A DNA stretch of 64,000 nucleotides from the NCBI GenBank assembly GCA_026702615.1, contig JAPPBY010000031.1, positions 62,001-126,000 of the forward strand. The letters run 5' to 3'. Both the position numbers and the translations under genes were made by a program. Shown here in pieces: positions 24,882-33,584 of this stretch (positions are counted from its first letter, which is position 1; each line of letters starts with the position of its first letter). The stretch is from Chloroflexota bacterium (lineage in GTDB: Bacteria; Chloroflexota; Dehalococcoidia; Tepidiformales; Tepidiformaceae). The notes beneath the pieces were generated by a model that ran no database searches, had not been told where the DNA came from, and saw nothing but the letters and a program-made list of their open reading frames with translations.

Positions 24882-26297
24882 GTGGCGAAGTACCGGTCCC
24901 GCGCGCTCGGCGCGATCTTGCTGGCCCTCGGCGTGGTCTCCCTGCTGCTCTCGCAGTGGGCGGCGCCTACCCAGGCCAAGGGTGACTACATCGGCGTCGC
25001 GAGAATAGACGGGGCTATCGATGCGATTAGCTCCCGGTACCTCTCGCGCGCCATTAGCAAGGCCGAGGGCGATGAAGCGGTCCTCATCGTCATCGAGCTC
25101 GACACCCCCGGCGGCCGCCTCGATTCCACCCGCGACATGGTCGCGGCAATCCTCGAATCTCGCTCCCCGGTCGCCGTCTACGTCACACCCTCCGGGGCGC
25201 AGGCTGCTTCCGCCGGCACCTTCATCACCGCTGCCGCCAACTTCGCCGTCATGGAGCCGACTACCAACATTGGAGCCGCCACGCCCATCAGTGGCTCGGG
25301 CGAAGATCTTCCCTCGACCCTCGAGCGCAAGGTGATCGAGGACACCCGGGCATTCATCCGGGCAATCTCGGAACGACGCGACCGCAATGCCGAGGCTCTC
25401 GAGGCCACGGTGACCCACGCCAGGGCTTATTCGTCGAGCGAGGCGCTCGATCTCGGCATCATCGATTTCATCGCTCCAGACCTCGAAGACCTGCTGGCTC
25501 AGGTTGATGGCCGTACTGCGGAGACCGCCGCCGGTCCCGTCGTCGTGAACACGGAAGGCGTCTCCGTGCGCGACATCAACATGAGCTTCCTGGAGCGCTT
25601 CCTGGCCGTCATCGCCGATCCGAACATCGCCTTCACCCTGATATCGCTCGGCAGTCTCGCGCTCATCATCGAGTTCTGGATCCCCGGCTTCGGCCCCGGG
25701 ATCATCGGCGTCATCATGCTGGCCCTCGCCTTCGTGGCCTTTGGCCAGCTCCCCGTCAACTGGGTGGGCGTCGGCCTCATCCTCTTTGCGATGGGTCTTT
25801 TCTACTTCGAGATGGAGGCCCCCGGCATCGGTGTCTTTGGAGCAGGTGGCTTTGTGAGCTTCCTGGTGGGTGCGCTCCTGCTCTTCGGGGGTTTCTTCGG
25901 GTCGTCCAACCCCCTCGACCTCACTGTCGACATAAGCCTCTGGCTCGTCATCGTGATGGGTGTCTTCGTGGGCAGCACGGTGCTTGCGTTCTACTTCCTC
26001 GTCCGTGGTGGCGGGAGCTCCGACGCCTTCGGTTCCCTCGACGGCGATCTCGTCGGAACACCCGCCGTAGCCATCTCCGACCTCAATCCCACCGGCAAAG
26101 TGCTTGCCAGGGACCGTGAGTGGTCGGCTACTATGGAAGAGGGGCAACGAGTTCGCGCCGGTGCGAACGTTCACGTCGTTGCCGTCTACAGTGGCAGGAC
26201 GCTCAAGGTGTCCAGCGGGCCCGCGCCGATCGGCAAGCGGGCGCGTCGACCCCTCTCCGCGTTCGCCGGACGACTGAAAAGGGCGTTTAGGAGGTAG
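24882..26297 (+). CDS. nfeD: NfeD-type membrane serine protease (ClpP-class, stomatin-operon partner)
   Basis: A 471-residue long-form NfeD. A signal or anchor helix (residues 8-30) precedes a ClpP-like protease domain. The nucleophile is Ser110 in AASAGTF and the general base is Lys150 in LERKVIED, the same Ser-Lys spacing as in archaeal stomatin-operon proteases. IELDTPGGRLDSTR is the oxyanion block. Residues ~238-385 form several membrane helices, and the C-terminus is an OB-fold NfeD domain. It ends 3 bp before the flotillin gene, whose ribosome-binding site overlaps its last codons. Such proteases are thought to process the SPFH partner. Confidence 0.92.
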   Translation: MAKYRSRALGAILLALGVVSLLLSQWAAPTQAKGDYIGVARIDGAIDAISSRYLSRAISKAEGDEAVLIVIELDTPGGRLDSTRDMVAAILESRSPVAVYVTPSGAQAASAGTFITAAANFAVMEPTTNIGAATPISGSGEDLPSTLERKVIEDTRAFIRAISERRDRNAEALEATVTHARAYSSSEALDLGIIDFIAPDLEDLLAQVDGRTAETAAGPVVVNTEGVSVRDINMSFLERFLAVIADPNIAFTLISLGSLALIIEFWIPGFGPGIIGVIMLALAFVAFGQLPVNWVGVGLILFAMGLFYFEMEAPGIGVFGAGGFVSFLVGALLLFGGFFGSSNPLDLTVDISLWLVIVMGVFVGSTVLAFYFLVRGGGSSDAFGSLDGDLVGTPAVAISDLNPTGKVLARDREWSATMEEGQRVRAGANVHVVAVYSGRTLKVSSGPAPIGKRARRPLSAFAGRLKRAFRR

Positions 26298-26300
26298 TTC

Positions 26301-27767
26301 ATGGCGCCAATTATTCGAGTAGCAGGCCCAAACGAGGCGCTGATCAGGTCAGGTGGCGGATCCCGGCCGAAGATCACCGTCGGCGGCAGGATCATCGTTA
26401 TACCCATCTTCTTCAAGGCGCAGACCCTCTCTCTTGAGGTCATGACCCTCGCCATCGAGACCGCCAAGGTCTACACCAAGGAGGGCGTTGCCGTGACCGT
26501 CGATGGCGTTGCCCAGGTCAAGGTCGCGCGCGCCGAGGAAGCCATCCGTACGGCCGCCCAGCAGTTCGTGGGCAAGCCTGAGCGCGAGATCGCCGAGGTC
26601 GCCCTCCAGACCCTTGAGGGAGCCCAGCGCGCCATCCTCGGCACCATGACGGTTGAGGAGATCTACCAGGACCGCGAGTCCTTCGCCGCGAGCGTCAGCG
26701 AAGTGGCCGAGCCGCATATGGCCAACATGGGCCTCGAGATCATTAGCTTCACCATCCGCGATATCCGCGACGACCAGGGCTACCTCGACGCCCTCGGGCG
26801 CAAGCGCACCGCTGAGGTCACGCGCGACGCTGAGATCGGCGAGGCGGAAGCGCAACGCGACGCCGCCATCAGGCGCGCCGAGGCCGAGCGCGATGCCAAG
26901 GTCGTCGAGGCGCAGGCTAACCGCGACCAGGAGACCGCCAGGTACGACGCGGACACCCGCATCGCAGAGGCTGAGCGCGACTTCAAGGTCGAGCAGGCGC
27001 GGTATCAGCAGGAGACCAACGCCCGACAGGCCGAGGCCGAGCTCGCCTACGCCCTCCAGGAGGCCACCACCCGCCAGGAGATTCGCGAGCAGGAGGTCCA
27101 GATCGAGGTTGTCGAACGCACCAAGCAGATCGAGATCGAGCAGCAGGAGATCCTGCGCCGAGAACGCGAGCTCGAGGCCAATGTCAAGCGCCCCGCCGAA
27201 GCCGAGCGCTACCGCCTCGAGACCATCGCCGCCGGCGAGAAGGCCCAGGTCGTGGCCGGGGCCGAAGCAGAAGCCGAGTCCCTCACCCTCAACGGTAGCG
27301 GTGAGGCGAATGCCATCCGCGCCCGCGGCGAGGCCGAGGCCGACGCCATCAAGGCCCAGGGCCTGGCCGAGGCGGAGGCCATGCGCATGAAGGCCGATGC
27401 CTGGAAGCAGTACGGCCAGGCAGCCATGATCGATACGCTCCTCGAGTCCCTGCCCGAGGTTGCATCGTCTGTTGCCCAGCCGCTCGCGCAGACCGACCGC
27501 ATCGTCATGATCAGCGGTGGCGACAACGGCTCCATCGGCGCCAGCAAGCTCACCAACGACGTGACCAAGGTGGTCTCGCAGCTTCCCGACCTTGTCGAGA
27601 GCCTCACCGGCATCGATATCCTCGGGACGCTCAAGAATCTCCCGCGCGTTGCCACTACCGATGGCGCCGGCGGTGCGGCCGAGGCTGCTCCCGCAGTCGA
27701 GGCCGCGGCGCCCGCAGAGGCGGAAGCCTCCGACGAGGGTGACTCCAGCGAGGGGTCACCCGCCTAA
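26301..27767 (+). CDS. Flotillin-like SPFH/band-7 protein
   Basis: A 488-residue flotillin. The SPFH domain (residues ~5-180) includes RVAGPNEALIRSGGG, TKEGVAVTVDGVAQVKV and GLEIISFTIRDIRDDQGYLDALG. It is followed by a long charged coiled coil rich in EA repeats (~180-400), a flotillin C-terminal region, and an acidic Ala/Glu tail. The usual N-terminal membrane hairpin is absent, because the protein begins directly with the SPFH strand. The ATG has AGGAGG at 26289-26294. It is coupled to nfeD. It presumably forms membrane-microdomain scaffolds. Confidence 0.92.
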   Translation: MAPIIRVAGPNEALIRSGGGSRPKITVGGRIIVIPIFFKAQTLSLEVMTLAIETAKVYTKEGVAVTVDGVAQVKVARAEEAIRTAAQQFVGKPEREIAEVALQTLEGAQRAILGTMTVEEIYQDRESFAASVSEVAEPHMANMGLEIISFTIRDIRDDQGYLDALGRKRTAEVTRDAEIGEAEAQRDAAIRRAEAERDAKVVEAQANRDQETARYDADTRIAEAERDFKVEQARYQQETNARQAEAELAYALQEATTRQEIREQEVQIEVVERTKQIEIEQQEILRRERELEANVKRPAEAERYRLETIAAGEKAQVVAGAEAEAESLTLNGSGEANAIRARGEAEADAIKAQGLAEAEAMRMKADAWKQYGQAAMIDTLLESLPEVASSVAQPLAQTDRIVMISGGDNGSIGASKLTNDVTKVVSQLPDLVESLTGIDILGTLKNLPRVATTDGAGGAAEAAPAVEAAAPAEAEASDEGDSSEGSPA

Positions 27768-27787
27768 CAAGCCCGCTCACCAACACG

Positions 27788-27822
27788 CGGGGCGATGGCG
27801 TCTTCCGTGACCCATCGCCCCG
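27788..27822 (+). terminator. Intrinsic terminator after flotillin
   Basis: A perfect 11-bp GC-rich stem, arms 27788-27798 and 27812-27822, has a 13-nt loop and is followed by TTTGTGTT. It lies 20 bp after the flotillin stop and closes the nfeD-flotillin operon. Confidence 0.75.
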
Positions 27823-27847
27823 TTTGTGTTCTCGTCCACGATCAGTG

Positions 27848-27868
27848 GTGCCATCACTTTGATGGCAC
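27848..27868. promoter_or_regulatory. Perfect inverted repeat, probable antitoxin operator
   Basis: GTGCCATCA at 27848-27856 and TGATGGCAC at 27860-27868 form a perfect 9-bp inverted repeat with a 3-nt centre, ending 16 bp before the antitoxin ATG. Ribbon-helix-helix antitoxins bind palindromes at this position to repress their own promoter. Confidence 0.6.
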
Positions 27869-27884
27869 TTTGGTCGAGGTGACT

Positions 27885-28148
27885 ATGGCAACCGTGAACG
27901 TGCGCAGGCTGGACGACGAGGTGGTTTCGCGCCTCAAGCACCGCGCGTCTTCAAACAACCGCTCGCTCGAGAGCGAGATCAGGCACATCCTCGAGGGCGC
28001 CGTGGCGGACGACCGGGAAGCGCGGCGGGACGCATTCCGGCTGCTATCCTCGCAGTTGCGCGTCCGTACGGCGGGAACGCGCCAGACGCCCTCCGAGGTG
28101 CTTGTCAGGCAAGATCGCAACAGCGGGCATCACGCTGGCCACGCTTGA
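27885..28148 (+). CDS. FitA/VapB-like ribbon-helix-helix antitoxin (no toxin gene adjacent)
   Basis: An 87-residue protein. The N-terminal ribbon-helix-helix (MATVNVRRLDDEVVSRLKHR, then SSNNRSLESEIRHIL) is typical of FitA/VapB-type antitoxins. The C-terminal TPSEVLVRQDR resembles the short FitA segment that plugs a PIN-domain toxin. The last eight residues (SGHHAGHA) look like read-through beyond the usual end. The expected PIN-toxin gene should begin at or overlapping this stop, but the next gene is a histidine kinase on the other strand. The pair is therefore broken, or the protein is a stand-alone repressor. I start at ATG 27885; the frame is open upstream. Confidence 0.75.
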   Translation: MATVNVRRLDDEVVSRLKHRASSNNRSLESEIRHILEGAVADDREARRDAFRLLSSQLRVRTAGTRQTPSEVLVRQDRNSGHHAGHA

Positions 28149-28177
28149 GGATGAATGGGGCCCGGAGTAGGGGACGG

Positions 28178-30364
28178 CTAACCCTGGGCCGCGACCTCCT
28201 CCGTGGTGGCCGCCGTCTCGGCCGGCCGCTCCAGTGGCAGCTCGATGATCATCTCGGTGTATTCGCCCGGTTCCGTGTCCACGGTGATAGTCCCGCCGTG
28301 CCTGCGAACGATGTCGCTCGAGAGCGACAGCCCCAGACCCGTGCCCTGGTCCGTCGGCTTGGTCGTGAAGAAGGGGTTGAAAATCTTCTCCGCAACCTCC
28401 GGCGGCATGCCCGTGCCGTTGTCCTTGATCCGGACTTCGATGTGGTCATCGAGGCGTTTCGTGCTCAGCCAGATCGTCGGCGTGTAGGGCCCGCCCACCA
28501 CATCGGCTCCTGGCGTCGCTGCGCGCCGCTCGTTCGTCGCGTAGCACGCGTTGCTCACCATGTTGAGGAAGACGCGGCCGAGGTCCTGGGGAATGACTTC
28601 CATCTCGCCTGCATTCGGGTCGTACTCGTCCTTCAGGTCCAGTTGGAAGTCCGAATCCGTTGCGCGCGCGCTGTGGTAGGCCAACTTCGCGTGCTCATCG
28701 AGCAGCCCATTGATGTCGCTCATCTGCCACTCCCCCGAACCCCGTCCCATCCGCAGCATGTTCTCGACGATGCGGTTCGCCCGCTGTCCGTGCGACTGGA
28801 TCCGCTCAAGGTTGGCGGTCAGGTCGCCCGTGATCTCCTCGACGTACGACTGCTGCTCCTCGCTCAGCTCCACGCCATCCTCCTCCAGCACTTCCTGCAG
28901 CTCGGTCAGAAGCTCGCCCGAGACCTCGGAGAAGTTGTTCACGAAGTTCAGCGGGTTCCGGATCTCGTGGGCCACGCCGGCCGTAAGCTCGCCCAGCGCC
29001 GCCAGTTTCTCCCGCATCACGATCTGGTCCTGGGCCTTGTTCAGCTCGCCCAGCGTGCTCTCCAACTCCACGTTCTTGTCCTGAAGCTCGTTCGCCAGCT
29101 CCTCCACCAGGTTCAGCCGCTGAACCTCGAGCGCGTGCCGCCGGAACACTTCGAGTGCGGCTGCCATGTCCGCGACCTCGTCCCTGCCCTCCATCTCCAC
29201 GCTCGTCTCGATGTCCCCGCCGGCCATCCGCCGCATCCAGTCCGTGAGCAGGTTCAGGCGGCGCAGGAGGATCCTGCCCAGGTAGAGCCAGATGATGAGC
29301 ACCGCCCCGACCACGCTCACCGCGCTGATGACGAGGAGGAGCGTGCGGCCCGTGAAGATCGCCGAGGAGGAGGCCTCGGTGGCATCCGCCGCGCTCGCCT
29401 GCGCGGCCATCACCAGCCCGTCCACCTCCGCCACCAGGTCGATCGAGAGGTCGCGGTTGCTCGCCAGCAGTTGCGCCTGGCGGGCCTCGATCCGGAGCTC
29501 CTGCTCGAAGAGGCCAAACACGCTTCCTCCACCGAGGCCCAGGGCGAACAACCGATCGAAGACCGGCGTGGCGGCCGTATGGAAGTCGGTTCCCCGTTCC
29601 GTTCCCAGGTTCCGCTCGATGCGGTTCCGCGCGGCTTCGAAGCGCTCTCGCAGCGGCTCGACCAGCGAAGCGTCCGGCAACGTGAACGCGTTTGCCAGGA
29701 GCTCCGTCGCGATGTTCACGTCCCCCTGCAACTCGCTCAGCCGCCGGTAGCGGACGACTTCCTGCTCGGCGAAGTGTTGCGAGCGGGGCGCAGCCGAGTC
29801 GTCGAGGTCGATGAATCCGGTCAGCACGAAGAAGAACTGATCGTCGATCGCCGGGGCCAGGAGGTCGTCCAGCTCGAACCGCACCTGCGTCAGCTCTTCC
29901 TGCAGTCCCTCCAGGCGCGTCCGCAAGTCGAACACGCCCGCTGTTTCGCTCCGCAGCGCGTTGATATTGGAGATGAGTGTGTCCGAATACGTGCGGATCC
30001 GGCCCACGCGCGCCTGGTCCGTGTCCTTCTTGGCCTCCAGCGTGAGCAGCTGCTCTTCGAAAGACGTGTAGGCGGCGTCGATGCTCTGAACGACCTGCGC
30101 GAATTCCTCGGGCGTCGAGGCCGCGGTCAGGTTCGGCGCTGCCGCCACCAGGACGCCGGTGTCCCGCGCGACGCCGAACGACGCCGCAAGCTCGGGCACG
30201 CTTCCCTCGTTCACGCGGCTCTGAGCGGTTCCCACGCGGTCGAAAGAGAACCAGCCCACGAGACTCGCGGCCAGCGTGAGCACCACCGCTCCCCCGACCG
30301 CCAGGTAGAGCTGCGTCGAGATACGGAACCGGCTGTCCACTAGCTGCTTTAGTCGTTCAACCAC
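28178..30364 (-). CDS. TorS-like transmembrane histidine kinase
   Basis: A 728-residue sensor kinase. Helices at ~20-38 and ~340-361 enclose a ~300-residue, mostly helical extracytoplasmic sensor. A HAMP domain (~362-413), a coiled coil (~415-450), and the HisKA domain with His466 in AGVAHEIRNPLNF follow. The ATPase domain has the N-box NMVSNACYATNE, DNGTGMPPE and the G-box GTGLGLSL. The organisation matches TorS, which is switched by a periplasmic binding protein. Here such a protein is encoded immediately upstream, overlapping by 16 bp. GTG start. Last gene of a five-gene signalling operon. Confidence 0.92.
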   Translation of the reverse strand: MVERLKQLVDSRFRISTQLYLAVGGAVVLTLAASLVGWFSFDRVGTAQSRVNEGSVPELAASFGVARDTGVLVAAAPNLTAASTPEEFAQVVQSIDAAYTSFEEQLLTLEAKKDTDQARVGRIRTYSDTLISNINALRSETAGVFDLRTRLEGLQEELTQVRFELDDLLAPAIDDQFFFVLTGFIDLDDSAAPRSQHFAEQEVVRYRRLSELQGDVNIATELLANAFTLPDASLVEPLRERFEAARNRIERNLGTERGTDFHTAATPVFDRLFALGLGGGSVFGLFEQELRIEARQAQLLASNRDLSIDLVAEVDGLVMAAQASAADATEASSSAIFTGRTLLLVISAVSVVGAVLIIWLYLGRILLRRLNLLTDWMRRMAGGDIETSVEMEGRDEVADMAAALEVFRRHALEVQRLNLVEELANELQDKNVELESTLGELNKAQDQIVMREKLAALGELTAGVAHEIRNPLNFVNNFSEVSGELLTELQEVLEEDGVELSEEQQSYVEEITGDLTANLERIQSHGQRANRIVENMLRMGRGSGEWQMSDINGLLDEHAKLAYHSARATDSDFQLDLKDEYDPNAGEMEVIPQDLGRVFLNMVSNACYATNERRAATPGADVVGGPYTPTIWLSTKRLDDHIEVRIKDNGTGMPPEVAEKIFNPFFTTKPTDQGTGLGLSLSSDIVRRHGGTITVDTEPGEYTEMIIELPLERPAETAATTEEVAAQG

Positions 30365-31629
30365 TCTGTCTCTCGCAGTGCCTCGATCTCGCGCAGTGAT
30401 TCAATGGCATGGTACTGCTCGCCGGGCCCGATGACTGTCAGGAATACCTTGTCCGACCCCTGGTTGTCATCTGCCCCGTACTGCAGCGCGAACCCCTCGA
30501 TGTCGAACGCATCCGCCTCACGGAGGCTGTTCAAGAAGCACTCCCGGTCCAGATCCCGCCCGCAGCGCTCAAGCCCAGCGATGGCGAGCCGGCCGGCGAG
30601 ATAGCCCTCGAGCGACACGAACCCCGGGGTCACGTCGGGCGCGTACGCCGCCAGTGCTCGCTGGTACGCCGCCACGACCGCCAGCGAGTCGTCCTCCGGG
30701 AAGGGCACCACCTGCGTCACCAGCACACCGACGCCGTCAGACCCCAGCTCCTGCGCCAGGGCGTTGCTGCCGACGAACGAGACGTTCAGAAAGAGCGCGT
30801 CGGACCCAAGCCGCTTGGCCCACCTGATAAACGTCGCCATCGGCTCGTAGGCGCCGATCATGATCACCGCCTCGGGGTCGTTCTCCAGCAGGTCGAGCAC
30901 GGCCGCCTTCACCGCCGAGGTGTTGCGCGTGTAGCGCCCCACCGCCACTGCCTCGCTGCCCCGCCGGGCGAGCGCCTGCTGCACGCCGTCGTACCCGCTC
31001 CGCCCGTACGAGTCGTCCTGGTACAGGATCCCGATCCGCTCGATGCCGAGGTCGGTCCTCAGGCGCTCGACCATTTCCTCGGTCTCCTGGGCGTACGACG
31101 CGCGCAGGTTGATGATGTTGCTCCACTCCGGATCCCGGAGGAAGCCGGCGCCCGTGAAGGGCGCGATGTACGGAGCGCCCGCCGCGAAAGCGATCGGCGT
31201 GGCCGAGCGGGACGTGGGCGTTCCCACCGCGCCGATCAAGGCAAACACGCCCTCGCCGATGAGCTGCTGCGTGTTGGCGATAGCAGCCTCCGGCTCGTAG
31301 GCGTCGTCCAGCGACGTCAACTCGATCCGGCGCCCGTGCACCCCGCCGTTTTCGTTCGCTTCGTGGAACGCGGCCTCGATCCCGAGGCGCATGTTCGTGC
31401 CGAGCGCCGATGCCGGTCCGCTGAATGCCGCCGACTGCCCGAAGAGCACCCGGTCCTCGAACACTCCCGGCGTTCCCGTGTCGACCGCTTCGGTAGCAGT
31501 TGCTGTAGCGGTCACCGTGCCGGTGGGATCGTCCCCGCCACCCGAGCAGCCAAGCACCGTGAGAGACGCGATCAGGAGAGAACAGACGCCTGCCAGCCAG
31601 GCGACGCGTACGGACCGCAGTCGCCTCAT
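30349..31629 (-). CDS. LivJ-type ligand-binding lipoprotein, probable sensor for the adjacent kinase
   Basis: A 426-residue lipoprotein with the lipobox Cys at 28, a short Thr-rich linker, and a type I periplasmic-binding domain (LFGQSAAFSGPASALG, GEGVFALIGAVGTPTSRS, ILYQDDSYGRSGYDGVQQAL). Such proteins usually serve ABC importers of amino acids or amides. No permease or ATPase is in this operon, and the flanking genes are an RsbW-like kinase (4-bp ATGA overlap) and a TorS-like histidine kinase (16-bp overlap). I therefore infer a sensory role, comparable with TorT in the TorT/TorS pair. The ligand is unknown. Confidence 0.88.
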   Translation of the reverse strand: MRRLRSVRVAWLAGVCSLLIASLTVLGCSGGGDDPTGTVTATATATEAVDTGTPGVFEDRVLFGQSAAFSGPASALGTNMRLGIEAAFHEANENGGVHGRRIELTSLDDAYEPEAAIANTQQLIGEGVFALIGAVGTPTSRSATPIAFAAGAPYIAPFTGAGFLRDPEWSNIINLRASYAQETEEMVERLRTDLGIERIGILYQDDSYGRSGYDGVQQALARRGSEAVAVGRYTRNTSAVKAAVLDLLENDPEAVIMIGAYEPMATFIRWAKRLGSDALFLNVSFVGSNALAQELGSDGVGVLVTQVVPFPEDDSLAVVAAYQRALAAYAPDVTPGFVSLEGYLAGRLAIAGLERCGRDLDRECFLNSLREADAFDIEGFALQYGADDNQGSDKVFLTVIGPGEQYHAIESLREIEALRETEWLND

Positions 31630-32045
31630 CGCACCTTGCGGGTGACGATGTTCAGCCGGTTCCTGCCGTTCTCATGTGAGTAGCGCACGTCGTCCATCAA
31701 CGTCTTCGTCAGGTGGACGCCGAGACCCCCAACGCGCCTCTCCTCCACCGCCGCGGTCAGGTCGGGCTCGGGCGCCTCGGTCAATGGGTCGAAGGGCCGG
31801 CCGCTGTCACTGAGGTCGATCGTGATCGAGTCACTCTCCGACTCGATCACGAGGGAGATGTCGGCATCGCCGCCCTCCGCCCCGTAATCCATGATGTTGA
31901 GGATCAGCTCCTCCAGCACCAGGTTCACCCGAAACACGAGATCGTCGGGCCAGTCATCCTGCTGCCCCAGGTCCTCGATCGCCGCCGCAATGCGCTCAAG
32001 CTCATCGCGGGTCGTCTTGATCGCCATGGAGAGCGTGGCGCCCAT
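31626..32045 (-). CDS. RsbW/SpoIIAB-like serine kinase (HATPase_c_2)
   Basis: A 139-residue GHKL ATPase of the anti-sigma-factor kinase type. The N-box is NLVLEELILNIMDYG (Glu45/Glu46, Asn50), followed by DLSDSGRPFDP and the G-box GGLGVHLTK. Such proteins bind a sigma factor or other target and phosphorylate a STAS antagonist. The gene begins 3 bp after the phosphatase gene and overlaps the binding-protein start by 4 bp. A second in-frame ATG is at 32027. No sigma factor gene lies in the window, so its client is unknown. Confidence 0.9.
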   Translation of the reverse strand: MGATLSMAIKTTRDELERIAAAIEDLGQQDDWPDDLVFRVNLVLEELILNIMDYGAEGGDADISLVIESESDSITIDLSDSGRPFDPLTEAPEPDLTAAVEERRVGGLGVHLTKTLMDDVRYSHENGRNRLNIVTRKVR

Positions 32046-32048
32046 CGC

Positions 32049-33197
32049 TCAGTCCCGGTGGAGTGTCAGGCAGGTGATGTCGTCGTGTTGGGGGGCGTCG
32101 CCCGTGAACTCCAACACCCGGTTCAGCATGCCCATGCACGACTGCTCCGCACCCGTGGGAGGCGCCGAGGCAAACAATTCCTGGATTCCCTCGATCCCCA
32201 TGAGCTCGCCCTGCTGGTTCGTCGCCTCCGTAACGCCGTCCGTATAGAGACAGACGGTGTCCCCTGGTTCCAGCTGGAACGAATCCTGCCGGTACTCGAA
32301 GCCTCCCAGCACGCCCAGAGCAATGCCGCCTGTCAGCGGCTTCAGCTCCGAAGTTCCGTCGGCGCGCACCACCAGGGGCGGGTCGTGGCCCCCACTCGCA
32401 TACGTAAACTCGCCCGTCGCGGGGTCGTAGACCGCGTACAGCATGGTGACGAACATGCCCGTCGTCTCGTCTTCGTTCAGGAGGTTGTTCACCTCTGTCA
32501 GCACATCGCCGGGCGCTTCGGTTCCGATGGCTGAACCCTTGAGCAGCGTCCGGCTCGACATCATGAAGAGTGCCGCCGGCACTCCCTTGTCGGAAACGTC
32601 CGCAATCGCGAGCCCAACCTTGTCGTCCGCCAGCCGGACGATGTCGAAGAAGTCTCCGCCGACATCTTTCGCCGGGTGCATCGTGCCGAAAATCTTGTAA
32701 GTAGGGCCGCTGGGGAACACCGTCGGCAGGATTGACTGCTGCATCTTGCTGGCGACGTCCAGCTCGTTCTGGAGCGCCACCAGCTTGTCACGCGTGCTGA
32801 GCGCCTCTCGCCACTGCTCGATGTGCTCCAGCGTCCGGTCGATCGTGAACTGCAGGTCGTCGAAGTCCACGGGCTTCGTCACGAAGTCGAACGCGCCCCG
32901 GTTCATGGCCGTGCGAATGTTCTCCATGTCGCCGTAGGCGGAGACGATGATCGCGCGGATGTCGGGACTGACGTTCGGGATCTGTTCCAGCAGCGTCAGG
33001 CCGTCCATGCGGGGCATGTTGATGTCCGAGACGACCATGTCGATGCTGGGATCGGCCCCGAGCTCCTCAAGGGCTTCAATGCCGTTGTGCGCAAAGACAA
33101 ATTCGTAGCGCCCGCGACGGATGTGCCGGCGCATCCGCTGCAGGACCAGCGGCTCAAGATCAGGTTCGTCGTCGACTACGAGAATTTTGTACGTCAT
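32049..33197 (-). CDS. Response regulator with PP2C-type (SpoIIE/RsbU) phosphatase output
   Basis: A 382-residue two-domain protein. The receiver (1-~125) has the acidic pocket DDE (residues 9-11), the phospho-acceptor Asp58 in VVSDINMP, and Lys in VTKPVDF. A short coiled linker ends in MQQSILP, the usual entry to SpoIIE-type phosphatases. The PP2C domain (~165-380) has metal-binding KDVGGDFFD, LAIADVSDKGVPAALFM, ASGGHDPPLV and QHDDITCL. Phosphorylation by the operon's kinase would control dephosphorylation of the STAS protein encoded 48 bp upstream. Confidence 0.93.
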   Translation of the reverse strand: MTYKILVVDDEPDLEPLVLQRMRRHIRRGRYEFVFAHNGIEALEELGADPSIDMVVSDINMPRMDGLTLLEQIPNVSPDIRAIIVSAYGDMENIRTAMNRGAFDFVTKPVDFDDLQFTIDRTLEHIEQWREALSTRDKLVALQNELDVASKMQQSILPTVFPSGPTYKIFGTMHPAKDVGGDFFDIVRLADDKVGLAIADVSDKGVPAALFMMSSRTLLKGSAIGTEAPGDVLTEVNNLLNEDETTGMFVTMLYAVYDPATGEFTYASGGHDPPLVVRADGTSELKPLTGGIALGVLGGFEYRQDSFQLEPGDTVCLYTDGVTEATNQQGELMGIEGIQELFASAPPTGAEQSCMGMLNRVLEFTGDAPQHDDITCLTLHRD

Positions 33198-33245
33198 CGA
33201 CAGCGTATGCCTCGGCGAGCCCTCACTTCCGGTTGTTGGTGCGGG

Positions 33246-33584
33246 CTAGCCGCTGATGGCTGCCGCTGCCTCGGCCTGGGAGTCGTGGATCGGGATGATG
33301 TTGTCGAACCCGCTGATGCGGAACACCTCGCGGATCGGCTCGGAGAGCGAGCACAGCGCGAGCTTCGCTCCGTTCCCTTCCAGGGTCTTCGCCGTGAGCA
33401 GCAAGACCCGCAGGCCGGCGCTGCTGATGTAGGAGACGCTTTCGAAGTCCAGGATAAGCGCCTGGTCGCTGTCCTCGATCACCGCTTGTAGGTCCGCCTG
33501 GAACTCGCTGGCGTTGGAGCCATCGATTCGCCCATCGGCCTTGGCTACGACGGTGCCGCCTTCCCGTTCGGCGCTGATTGCCAT
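33246..33584 (-). CDS. STAS-domain anti-sigma-factor antagonist
   Basis: A 112-residue single STAS domain like SpoIIAA/RsbV. Phospho-acceptor candidates are Ser54/Ser55 in YISSAGLRVLLL, preceded by LILDFESV. It is the first gene of the operon: STAS, PP2C response regulator, RsbW-like kinase, binding protein, histidine kinase. Its phosphorylation by the RsbW homologue and dephosphorylation by the PP2C regulator would form a partner switch. The ATG has GAGGAG about 9 nt upstream. Confidence 0.92.
   Translation of the reverse strand: MAISAEREGGTVVAKADGRIDGSNASEFQADLQAVIEDSDQALILDFESVSYISSAGLRVLLLTAKTLEGNGAKLALCSLSEPIREVFRISGFDNIIPIHDSQAEAAAAISG

Noticed and set aside
28149-28177. Possible start of a PIN toxin after the antitoxin
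   Set aside because: Only 29 bp separate the antitoxin stop from the kinase stop, and no PIN-type N-terminus is encoded in any frame.
28145-30343. A 732-codon plus-strand open frame
   Set aside because: It is fully antisense to the histidine kinase, which has every kinase motif. The plus-strand product is Arg/His/Leu-rich with no domain.
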